Below are positions 30,723 through 38,405 of a stretch of DNA of 45,170 nt, in pieces. Location of the stretch: NCBI GenBank assembly GCA_004558305.1, contig SFDG01000016.1, forward strand, positions 1 to 45,170. Direction: 5' to 3'. This DNA is from Phocaeicola plebeius (lineage in GTDB: Bacteria; Bacteroidota; Bacteroidia; Bacteroidales; Bacteroidaceae). A program made the position numbers and the translations under genes. Below the pieces are notes generated by a model. That model saw nothing but the letters and a program-made list of their open reading frames with translations. It was not told where the DNA came from and made no database searches. The stretch's first letter is position 1, and each line of letters opens with the position of its first letter.

Positions 30723-31631
30723 TTGAAGCTGCGTTGGGTATATGGACTGAAACTGGCGGTCGGGACACTTCTGGCGGTCGGTCTGGTACGGACTCTGCTG
30801 GTCGGCTCTTACCGGATTCCTTCTTCGGGAATGGAAAACTCGTTGTACGAGGGAGAAGGAGTACTGGTTGACAAGTGGAGGTATGGCCTGCGTCTGCCGC
30901 TGCTGTCGTGGGCAGGCTATCATCGTCTGTTCCCCCGCGAGGTGCGGAAAGGGGATGTGGTGCTGTTCAACAATCCCGGTACGAGCGAGGCCGGCGTGCG
31001 GATTGAGAACCGGAAGGTTTTCATCAGTCGCTGCATCGGCGTTGCCGGCGATACCCTGATGCTGAACCGCGACTGGCGAAGCGTGGACAATTCCAGGGTA
31101 AGCCCCGACAGCAAGGCCCTCTATGCCTATCCTTCCGCTTTGGATGAGGTGGTGACGGCCTTGATGGAGGCAGTGGGCATCGAAGGGAATACGTTGGTGG
31201 ACTATACCCCCGACGGGGGATATATCCGTCGGTTCAGCCACTACGAATTTTACCTGCTGACCCAGAAGGCGGACGGAAGAGTGCCGTTTGTCGCGCTCGA
31301 CCAACAGGACCCGGAGGTACATCCTGTCGTGGTTCCCCGACGAGGGGTGCCCGTCAGCGTCTATCCGTGGAATGCCATTCTGCTGTGCAACACTATCGTG
31401 CACCACGAGCATCGTCAGGCATGTCTGCGGGGCGATACGCTGGTGGTCGACGGCCAGGCAGTCAGTGAATACCGCTTTGGAAAAAACTATTATTGGATGG
31501 CCTCGAACGACCCTCTGGACCTCTGCGACTCGCGGCTGTTCGGGTTTGTGCCCGAGGACCATCTCATCGGCAAGGCATGGCGGCTGTGGTGGACCACCCG
31601 TCCGGGACGTTTGTTTCAACGTGTAGAATAA
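30723..31631 (+). CDS. Signal peptidase I-like protein lacking the catalytic Ser and Lys
   Basis: A 302-residue S26-family paralogue of LepB, anchored by one N-terminal helix. The fold boxes are preserved (YRIPSSGMENSLYEGEGVLVDKW, KGDVVLFNNPG, VFISRCIGVAGDTL, NYYWMASNDPLDLCDSRLFGFVPEDHLIGKA). The nucleophile position directly before Met is Gly36, where LepB has Ser94, and the general-base Lys is Ser102 (ISRC against VKRC). The G-D-N-R box is SNDP. It should therefore not cleave by the usual dyad, although Ser35 next to Gly36 remains. No ATG is available at the 5' end, so TTG at 30723 is the probable start; an in-frame stop lies at 30708. Confidence 0.85.
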   Translation: MKLRWVYGLKLAVGTLLAVGLVRTLLVGSYRIPSSGMENSLYEGEGVLVDKWRYGLRLPLLSWAGYHRLFPREVRKGDVVLFNNPGTSEAGVRIENRKVFISRCIGVAGDTLMLNRDWRSVDNSRVSPDSKALYAYPSALDEVVTALMEAVGIEGNTLVDYTPDGGYIRRFSHYEFYLLTQKADGRVPFVALDQQDPEVHPVVVPRRGVPVSVYPWNAILLCNTIVHHEHRQACLRGDTLVVDGQAVSEYRFGKNYYWMASNDPLDLCDSRLFGFVPEDHLIGKAWRLWWTTRPGRLFQRVE

Positions 31632-31648
31632 GATGGAATAGATATAAT

Positions 31649-32317
31649 ATGAACGAAAAAGAAATAGTGCTCAGTACCGCCTATCTGGCACCGGTGGAAT
31701 ACTACACCAAGCTGTATCAGTACGGCAGGGTGTGGGTGGAAGGCTTCGACCATTATGCGAAGCAGACTTACCGCAACCGCTGTGTCATCGCGGCGGCAGA
31801 CGGACCGCTGGCGTTGACCATCCCGACGGAAAAGGGCGACGAAGACAAGTGCCTGACCCGCGATGTCCGTATCTCGGACCATGGCAACTGGCGTCGTGTG
31901 CACTGGAACGCTTTCGTGGCGGCCTATCGCCACAGCCCGTTCTTCGACTATTATGCCGACGAGTTCCACCGCTTCTTCGAGCAACGCTATACGTTCTTGC
32001 TGGATTTCAACGAAGCCCTCTGCCGGTGGGTCTGCGAACAGATGGACCTGGCCCCTGACATGTGCCCCACGACGGCCTATGAAGCGGTGCCTGCCGGGAA
32101 AGAGGATTTTCGCGAACTCATCCATCCCAAAAAGGATTTCCGGATGGCCGATCCGGCTTTCGAGCCGGTCCCCTATTATCAGGTGTTCGATGCCCGGAAC
32201 GGGTTCCTGCCGAACCTGAGCGTGGCCGACCTGCTGTTCAATATGGGTCCTGAAAGCCTGCTGGTCTTGCGGGATTCCGTAGCAGCCCCTTCCCTTACCA
32301 CTAAAAAAACGTTTTGA
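31649..32317 (+). CDS. WbqC-like family protein
   Basis: A 222-residue protein of the WbqC-like family. The typical opening (VLSTAYLAPVEYYTKLYQYGRVWVEGFDHYAKQTYRNRCVIAAADGPLALTIPT) contains the family's lead YF-P-like and Y-NR elements, and HWNAFVAAYRHSPFFDYYADEF follows. WbqC proteins occur near surface-polysaccharide genes elsewhere, but their reaction is not proven and no glycan cluster is here. It starts 17 bases after the lepB-like gene and ends five bases before the first rhomboid gene, so it is probably in the same operon. Confidence 0.82.
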   Translation: MNEKEIVLSTAYLAPVEYYTKLYQYGRVWVEGFDHYAKQTYRNRCVIAAADGPLALTIPTEKGDEDKCLTRDVRISDHGNWRRVHWNAFVAAYRHSPFFDYYADEFHRFFEQRYTFLLDFNEALCRWVCEQMDLAPDMCPTTAYEAVPAGKEDFRELIHPKKDFRMADPAFEPVPYYQVFDARNGFLPNLSVADLLFNMGPESLLVLRDSVAAPSLTTKKTF

Positions 32318-32322
32318 CAATT

Positions 32323-32997
32323 ATGAATAATCTACCCACTGTAACAAAGAACCTGCTAATTATCAATGTGCTGTGTTTCTTCGGCGCCATCGTGGTGCAG
32401 CGGAACGGCATCAACCTGAACGATTATCTGGGCCTGCATTTCTTCCTGGCCGATGATTTCAATGCGGCGCAGCTCATCACCTACATGTTCATGCACGCCA
32501 ATTTCCAGCACATCTTCTTCAATATGTTCGCTGTCTGGATGTTCGGCCGGGTGCTCGAACAGGTGTGGGGTCCCCGTCGTTTCCTGTTCTATTATATCCT
32601 GTGCGGCATCGGGGCCGGTCTGGTGCAGGAAGTGGTGTACTATGCCGAATTTGCCCTCGAATGGTCGCATTATTCGGCGGTGGACACGGGCATCGGCATC
32701 ATTCCCATGGGAGAGTTCCTGAACCAGCTGAACACCATCGGGGCTTCGGGAGCCGTCTATGCCATCCTGCTGGCGTTCGGAATGATGTTCCCTAACAGCG
32801 AGATGTATGTCTTTCCTATCCCCTTCCCCATCCGGGCCAAGTTTTTCGTCTTGGGCTATGCCGCCCTCGAACTCTTGCTGGGCATCGGAGGACATGACGG
32901 CGTGGCCCACTTTGCCCACCTGGGCGGGATGCTTTTCGGTATTTTCCTGATCATTTACTGGAGGAAACACAATGGCAGCGGACCTGTTTACTTTTGA
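32323..32997 (+). CDS. Rhomboid family intramembrane serine protease (first of two)
   Basis: A 224-residue multi-helix membrane protease. Ser142 lies in TIGASGAVYAILL (GxSG motif) and His199 in HFAHLGGMLFGIFL. The front histidine/asparagine cluster ITYMFMHANFQHIFFNMFAVWMFG is that of active rhomboids. It should cut transmembrane segments of other proteins in the inner membrane; substrates are unknown. Its last 26 bases overlap the next rhomboid gene. Confidence 0.92.
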   Translation: MNNLPTVTKNLLIINVLCFFGAIVVQRNGINLNDYLGLHFFLADDFNAAQLITYMFMHANFQHIFFNMFAVWMFGRVLEQVWGPRRFLFYYILCGIGAGLVQEVVYYAEFALEWSHYSAVDTGIGIIPMGEFLNQLNTIGASGAVYAILLAFGMMFPNSEMYVFPIPFPIRAKFFVLGYAALELLLGIGGHDGVAHFAHLGGMLFGIFLIIYWRKHNGSGPVYF

Positions 32998-33865
32998 CCT
33001 TCGCGGACGGTTCCGGAGGGGCGATACGGTGGTGCGACTGCTCTACCTCAACATCGGTGTCTTCGTCCTGGTGGCGTTGGTGAACCTGGTGCTGATGCTG
33101 TTCCGTTGGCCTACGGCTTATTGGACCAACTGCCTGGAACTGCCGGCCAGTCTGCAGCAGCTGGCGCGTCAGCCGTGGAGCCTGGTCACCTACATGTTCA
33201 TGCATGCCGGCCTGCTCCATCTGGTTTTCAACATGCTGTGGCTGTTCTGGTTCGGGAAGCTGTTCCTGCAGTTCTTTTCGGCCCGTCACCTGAGGGGGCT
33301 TTACCTGCTGGGAGGTATCTGCGGCGGATTGCTGTACATACTGGCCTTTAATGTCTTCCCCTATTTCTCCGATGCTGTCTATCTCTCCTACCTGCTGGGC
33401 GCATCGGCTTCCGTACTGGCCATCGTGTTTGCCGTGGGGTTGTCACAGCCCGATTTCGAGGTACAGTTCCTGCTGGTCGGGCGTGTGCGGCTGAAGTATG
33501 TGGCCTTGGCCGTGTTCCTGCTCGACCTGTTCTTCATCACTTCCGACAATGGGGGCGGCCACATCGCCCATATCGGCGGCGCCCTGGCCGGCTGCTGGTT
33601 CGTGACGGGCCTGCGCAAGGGATACGATGTGACTCGCTGGATCAATGCCGTGTTCGATGGGGTAGGTAGGCTGTTCGTCCGCACTCCCCGGCGGCCGAAG
33701 ATGACCGTCCATTTCAGCGACCGAAAGAAAGATTATGAATACAATGCCCGAAAAAAAGAGCGGAACGAAGCCATCGACCGCATCCTGGACAAGTTGCGCC
33801 ATTCGGGGTATAACAGTTTGACCGACGATGAGAAACGACAGCTTTTTGACGCAAGTAAGAAATAG
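32972..33865 (+). CDS. Rhomboid family intramembrane serine protease (second, with C-terminal cytosolic tail)
   Basis: A 297-residue paralogue of the preceding protein. The GASASV motif carries the serine and GGHIAHIGGALAG the histidine, with VTYMFMHAGLLHLVFNMLWLFWFG as the H/N cluster. The last ~80 residues are soluble and charged (KKDYEYNARKKERNEAIDRILDKLRHSGYNSLTDDEKRQLFDASKK). This tail is a conserved add-on in Bacteroidetes rhomboids, as I recall. Both gene junctions overlap, 26 bases upstream and 38 bases downstream, which suggests tightly coupled translation of the pair and the next protein. Confidence 0.9.
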   Translation: MAADLFTFDLRGRFRRGDTVVRLLYLNIGVFVLVALVNLVLMLFRWPTAYWTNCLELPASLQQLARQPWSLVTYMFMHAGLLHLVFNMLWLFWFGKLFLQFFSARHLRGLYLLGGICGGLLYILAFNVFPYFSDAVYLSYLLGASASVLAIVFAVGLSQPDFEVQFLLVGRVRLKYVALAVFLLDLFFITSDNGGGHIAHIGGALAGCWFVTGLRKGYDVTRWINAVFDGVGRLFVRTPRRPKMTVHFSDRKKDYEYNARKKERNEAIDRILDKLRHSGYNSLTDDEKRQLFDASKK

Positions 33866-35012
33866 AATCCTGGCCCGTCATTGGGTCAGTCCGGACGACA
33901 GAGAATATAACCGCAGTACGCCTTCCACTTCCTTTTGGGGACGGTGGACGCAGCGTATCCTGCTGGTGGGTAACCTGTTGGTGGGTTTCCTGTACCTGGG
34001 GTCGGCCTATAGTCCTTACATCTCTCCTACGGAGCATGCCGTCTTTTCGTGTCTGGGACTGATGTTCCCGCTGCTGCTATTGTTGCACTCATGTTTCTTT
34101 GTCCTGTGGCTGCTGTTCCGTCCCCGGATGCTGTGGCTGCCGGCCTTGTTCCTTCTGTTGGGGTGGAAGACGACCACTACCTGCTACTCCGTCGGCAGCC
34201 AGAAAGAACCGGAGGGGAAGACCCTGAAACTGCTGACCTACAATACGCACATGCGTGCCTTTACAGGGCTGGACCATCCCGAGAAGAACGAGATGCTGAA
34301 CTACCTGAAGGACAGTGATGCCGATATCCTTTGCCTGCAGGAGTTCCTGCCTCCCACCGAGAAGGCGGCCAGAAAGGTCAACCGGTACCTGTCGAACTAT
34401 CCGTATCATCACCATTACCGGGTGGCCAACGGCAACGGGCTAGCACTGTATACGCGCTATCCGATTCTGTCGGTCGAACCGGTCCGCTACAAGACCCGCT
34501 TCGCCAACGGCAGTGTGCTCTATCGCCTGCAGGTGGGGAGCGACACATTGGTGGTTGTCAACAATCACCTGGAAACCAATCAGCTGAGCAGCCACGACAA
34601 GGAATTGTATAAGGATCTGCTGAAGGGCAGGAAGGAAAACTCCCGGAGCGGCAGCAAGCATCTGCTGAAGAAACTGGCACAGGCCGCCGTCGTGCGCGGC
34701 CCTCAGGCCGACTCGGTGGCACAGGCCATCCGGCGCAGCGGACAGCAGTATGTGGTGGCCTGCGGAGACTTCAACGACTCGCCGGTTTCGTATGCCCACC
34801 GGGCCATCGGCGAAGGACTGGACGATGCTTTTGCTGAAGCCGGATGGGGGTTAGGTACCACCTACAACCAGTCGTACATGTATTTCCGTATCGACCATAT
34901 CCTGGTCAGTCCCACGCTGCGGGTGGTGCAGTGTGAGGTCGACCGCTCCATCCGCCTGTCCGACCACTATCCGATGTGGTGCATTCTGGAAAAAACCAAT
35001 GAAGACGAGTAG
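33828..35012 (+). CDS. Membrane-anchored endonuclease/exonuclease/phosphatase family protein
   Basis: A 394-residue protein with three N-terminal membrane helices (about 40-115) followed by an EEP-fold domain. Motifs are LLTYNTHMRAF, DADILCLQEF (metal-binding Glu), NNHLETNQ, ACGDFNDSPVSY and FRIDHILVSP...SDHYPMW (catalytic Asp-His). The soluble domain is predicted on the periplasmic side if the helices have the usual orientation, but this is an inference. Related proteins act on nucleic acids or phospholipids, and the substrate cannot be told here. Its first 38 bases overlap the second rhomboid gene. Confidence 0.87.
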   Translation: MRNDSFLTQVRNRILARHWVSPDDREYNRSTPSTSFWGRWTQRILLVGNLLVGFLYLGSAYSPYISPTEHAVFSCLGLMFPLLLLLHSCFFVLWLLFRPRMLWLPALFLLLGWKTTTTCYSVGSQKEPEGKTLKLLTYNTHMRAFTGLDHPEKNEMLNYLKDSDADILCLQEFLPPTEKAARKVNRYLSNYPYHHHYRVANGNGLALYTRYPILSVEPVRYKTRFANGSVLYRLQVGSDTLVVVNNHLETNQLSSHDKELYKDLLKGRKENSRSGSKHLLKKLAQAAVVRGPQADSVAQAIRRSGQQYVVACGDFNDSPVSYAHRAIGEGLDDAFAEAGWGLGTTYNQSYMYFRIDHILVSPTLRVVQCEVDRSIRLSDHYPMWCILEKTNEDE

Positions 35013-35114
35013 CTGAAAAGGGGAAAAGACGATGCAAAGAGGATTTTTTTTCTTTTTTTGGCCCTTATCAATTAAATAATTAGAAAGCTTTCTCCATATA
35101 ACTGAAAAAAGAAC

Positions 35115-35122
35115 TATCTTTG
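35115..35122 (+). promoter_or_regulatory. -7 box upstream of secDF
   Basis: TATCTTTG, an exact TAnnTTTG match, 55 bases before the secDF ATG. No clear -33 TTTG is seen. Confidence 0.55.
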
Positions 35123-35177
35123 CAACCTTGAATAAACGTGGATTATCAAAAAACGTAAAATAATAATTTATAGTAAC

Positions 35178-38162
35178 ATGCAAAACAAAGGATTTGTAAA
35201 GGTTTTTGCGATTTTGCTGACCCTTGTCTGTGTGTTCTACCTTTCGTTCTCTTTCGTGACCCGCTATCACATGAACCGGGCCGCAGAGGACCCTCAGGGA
35301 GAACAGCACTATCTTGATTCTGTGCAGAACAAGAAAGTATGGCTTTGGGCGTATACGCTGAAACAATGTCGTGAGATGGAAATCGGTTTGGGTCTGGACC
35401 TGAAGGGCGGTATGAACGTCATTCTCGAAGTGTCTGTGCCCGATGTAGTGAAAGCATTGGCTGACAACAAGCCCGACGAAGCTTTCAACAAGGCGGTGGC
35501 CGAAGCTGCCCGGCAGCAGGTGACCAGTCAGGAAGACTACATCACCCTGTTTGTCAGAGAGTACAAGAAACTGGCTCCTCAGGGCAAGCTGGCAGAGCTG
35601 TTCGCTACCCAGCAGCTGAAAGAGAAAGTCAATACCCGCAGTACGGACGATGAAGTCATCAAGGCCCTTCGTGAAGAAGTGAAGGCCGCAGTAGACAACT
35701 CGTACAACGTGCTCCGTACACGTATCGACCGTTTCGGTGTGGCACAGCCTAACATCCAGGCACTGGAAGGCAAGATGGGCCGTATCATGGTGGAACTGCC
35801 GGGTATCAAGGAGCCGGAACGTGTGCGCAAGCTGTTGCAGGGTTCTGCCAACCTGGAATTCTGGGAAACCTTCGATGCGAAAGATATTACTCCGATCTTG
35901 GCTTCGGCAGACAGCCGTGCGCGTGAGGCTTTGTCGGTCAGCTCTGTTGCCGACACGACGGCAGTAGCCGAACAGGCGGCTTCGGCAGCAGTTTCTGCCA
36001 AGGACAGCCTGACGGCGGCTTTGAAGGGCGAAGGCGCTTCGACGGAAGCTGCTGCCAACTTCGAGCAGGTGAAGAAAGAACATCCGTTGCTGGCCGTGCT
36101 GCAGCTCAACCAGGGAGGCCGCGGGGCTGTTGTGGGTTATGCACACCACCGCGATACGGCGGATGTCAACCGCATCCTCAGCCTGAAGAGCGTGAAGGAC
36201 ATCCTGCCGCGCGACCTGAAGCTGATGTGGGGTGTGGCTGCCATGGACAAGGAAGGACAGATTTACGAACTCTTTGCCATCAAGTCGACCGAACGTAACG
36301 GACGCGCTCCGCTGGAAGGTGACGTGGTGACCGAGGCACGCGACTCGTACGACCAGTACAACCGCCCGTGCGTCAGCATGTCGATGAATACGGAAGGGGC
36401 CCGTCGTTGGGCAGTCCTCACCAAGCAGAACATTGGCAAGGCCATCGCCATCGTACTGGACGGCTATGTGTACAGTGCACCGAACGTGAACGGTGAAATC
36501 ACCGGCGGTAATTCGGAAATCTCCGGTAGCTTTACGCCCGAACAGACCAAGGACTTGGCTAACGTGCTGAAGTCCGGTAAGATGCCGGCTCCTGCCCGCA
36601 TCGTGCAGGAAGACATCGTAGGTCCGTCGCTCGGTCAGGAATCCATCAACCAGGGGGCTATCTCTTTCGTAGTGGCCTTGATCTTCCTGATGATTTATAT
36701 GTGTGCCATGTATGGCATGATTCCGGGTATGATTGCCAACTGTGCCCTGTTCGTGAACTTCTTCTTCACGCTGGGTATTCTGACATCGTTCCAGGCAGCG
36801 CTGACCATGTCGGGTATCGCCGGTATGGTGCTTTCGCTCGGTATGGCAGTGGATGCCAACGTGTTGATTTATGAACGTACGAAGGAAGAGCTGAAGGCTG
36901 GCAAGGGCACTCGCCAGGCACTGGCTGAAGGTTACTCGAACGCTTTCTCGGCCATCATCGACTCCAATGCTACTTCTATCCTGACAGGTATCATCCTGTT
37001 CAACTTCGGTACCGGTCCTATCCGTGGTTTTGCTACCACCCTGATTATCGGTATTCTCTGCTCCTTCTTCACGGCCGTGTTCCTGACCCGCGTGGTTTAC
37101 GAACACTTCATGAGCAAGGACAAGTGGCTTGACCTGACGTTCACGACCGGTATTTCGAAGAACCTGATGCAGAATGTCCACTTCAACTTCATGGGCATCA
37201 GCAAGCGTACGTTTACCATTTGGGGAGCCATCATTGCGGTCTGCATCGTTTCGTTCTTTGTCCGTGGCCTGTCGCAGAGCATTGACTTCACCGGTGGCCG
37301 CAACTTCGTAGTGCAGTTCGAACAGACGGTACAGCCGGAAACGGTACGTGCCCTGCTGCAGCCGAAAGTGGGCGATGCCAACGTGCAGGCCATTGCCTTG
37401 GGTACCGACGGCAAGACCATCCGTGTGACGACCAACTACCGCATCGAGGAAGATTCTCCGACCATCGATGCCGAAATCGAAGAATTCCTGTATACTTCCT
37501 TGAAGGAAGGCAACCTGCTGGGCCAGAATACGACACTCGACATCTTCATCGACCGTGACAACCGTATGGGTGGTTCCATCATCAGTTCGCAGAAGGTGGG
37601 TCCGAGCATCGCCGACGACATCAAGACCTCGGCTATCTGGTCGGTCATTCTCGCCTTGATTGGTATCGGTCTGTATATCCTGATCCGTTTCCGCAACATC
37701 GCTTACTCGGTGGGTGCCACTGTAGCCTTGATGTGCGATACGGTACTGATTATCGGTGCTTACTCGCTCTGCTATGGCTGGATGCCGTTCTCGCTGGAAA
37801 TCGACCAGACCTTCATCGGTGCTATCCTGACGGCCATCGGTTACTCTATCAACGATAAGGTGGTTATCTTCGACCGTGTGCGTGAGTTCTTCCACCTCTA
37901 TCCGAAGCGCAACCGCCAGCAGTTGTTCAACGACTCGCTGAATACGACGTTGGCACGTACCATCAACACCTCACTGAGTACCTTGATTGTATTGTTGAGT
38001 ATCTTCATCCTGGGTGGCGACAGCATCCGTAGCTTCGCCTTCGCCATGATTCTCGGTGTCATCATCGGTACCTTGTCTTCTCTGTTCATCGCTGCTCCTG
38101 TAGCTTACCTGACCATGGGACACAAGATGCCGGACGAAGGCAAAGAGGCTGTAAAGGCATAA
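35178..38162 (+). CDS. secDF: Protein translocase subunit SecDF (fused)
   Basis: Inner-membrane, proton-driven factor that helps pull proteins through SecYEG. The 994-residue chain fuses SecD and SecF, as is usual in Bacteroidales. SecD shows LGLDLKGGMNVILEV, the P1 head region and DGYVYSAPNVNGEITGGNSEISG. Its C-terminal helices include GMAVDANVLIYERTKEELKAGKGTRQALAEGYSNAFSAIIDSN. SecF follows with FNFMGISKRTFTIWGAI, IDFTGGRNFVVQFE and GYSINDKVVIFDRVREF. An Ala/Ser/Thr-rich stretch near residues 250-295 interrupts the periplasmic part. It has its own promoter and terminator. Confidence 0.97.
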   Translation: MQNKGFVKVFAILLTLVCVFYLSFSFVTRYHMNRAAEDPQGEQHYLDSVQNKKVWLWAYTLKQCREMEIGLGLDLKGGMNVILEVSVPDVVKALADNKPDEAFNKAVAEAARQQVTSQEDYITLFVREYKKLAPQGKLAELFATQQLKEKVNTRSTDDEVIKALREEVKAAVDNSYNVLRTRIDRFGVAQPNIQALEGKMGRIMVELPGIKEPERVRKLLQGSANLEFWETFDAKDITPILASADSRAREALSVSSVADTTAVAEQAASAAVSAKDSLTAALKGEGASTEAAANFEQVKKEHPLLAVLQLNQGGRGAVVGYAHHRDTADVNRILSLKSVKDILPRDLKLMWGVAAMDKEGQIYELFAIKSTERNGRAPLEGDVVTEARDSYDQYNRPCVSMSMNTEGARRWAVLTKQNIGKAIAIVLDGYVYSAPNVNGEITGGNSEISGSFTPEQTKDLANVLKSGKMPAPARIVQEDIVGPSLGQESINQGAISFVVALIFLMIYMCAMYGMIPGMIANCALFVNFFFTLGILTSFQAALTMSGIAGMVLSLGMAVDANVLIYERTKEELKAGKGTRQALAEGYSNAFSAIIDSNATSILTGIILFNFGTGPIRGFATTLIIGILCSFFTAVFLTRVVYEHFMSKDKWLDLTFTTGISKNLMQNVHFNFMGISKRTFTIWGAIIAVCIVSFFVRGLSQSIDFTGGRNFVVQFEQTVQPETVRALLQPKVGDANVQAIALGTDGKTIRVTTNYRIEEDSPTIDAEIEEFLYTSLKEGNLLGQNTTLDIFIDRDNRMGGSIISSQKVGPSIADDIKTSAIWSVILALIGIGLYILIRFRNIAYSVGATVALMCDTVLIIGAYSLCYGWMPFSLEIDQTFIGAILTAIGYSINDKVVIFDRVREFFHLYPKRNRQQLFNDSLNTTLARTINTSLSTLIVLLSIFILGGDSIRSFAFAMILGVIIGTLSSLFIAAPVAYLTMGHKMPDEGKEAVKA

Positions 38163-38197
38163 TTATAGCATAGAAGGCCGTATAGGCCGTTGCTCCA

Positions 38198-38236
38198 CAA
38201 TGAGAGGCTGTTTCACACCGAAGCAGCCTCTCGTTG
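38198..38236 (+). terminator. Terminator-like hairpin after secDF
   Basis: The arm CAATGAGAGGCTGTTTC (38198-38214) pairs with 38220-38236 with two mismatches around five bases. The T-tract is weak. It sits in the 243-base gap between the convergent secDF and SulP genes, where no gene is seen. Confidence 0.65.
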
Positions 38237-38320
38237 TGTCTATGGGGACTGTGTCTGGAAGCCTATTTTCGGCTTTTCTTATGCGCTAAATGAGGCTATG
38301 TCAAAGCCCAATGAGCATAC

Positions 38321-38357
38321 AAAACGAGGGTGTGTCAAAATCAAATGACACACCCTC
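38321..38357. repeat. Intergenic inverted repeat, GAGGGTGTGTCA family (copy 2)
   Basis: GAGGGTGTGTCA (38326-38337) is exactly complementary to TGACACACCCTC (38346-38357) around eight bases. It shares AAACGAGGGTGTGTCA with the element at 4748-4805. Confidence 0.85.
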
Positions 38358-38405
38358 TTTGTACCTTTGTGGCTTTGTGGTGCTTAACCCCAGCAGTAAG
38401 CCAGG

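Noticed and set aside
34851..37895. 1014-codon open frame antisense to secDF
   Set aside because: It mirrors the GC-rich codon use of secDF, has a composition rich in His, Arg and Gln without domain motifs, and secDF itself is certain.
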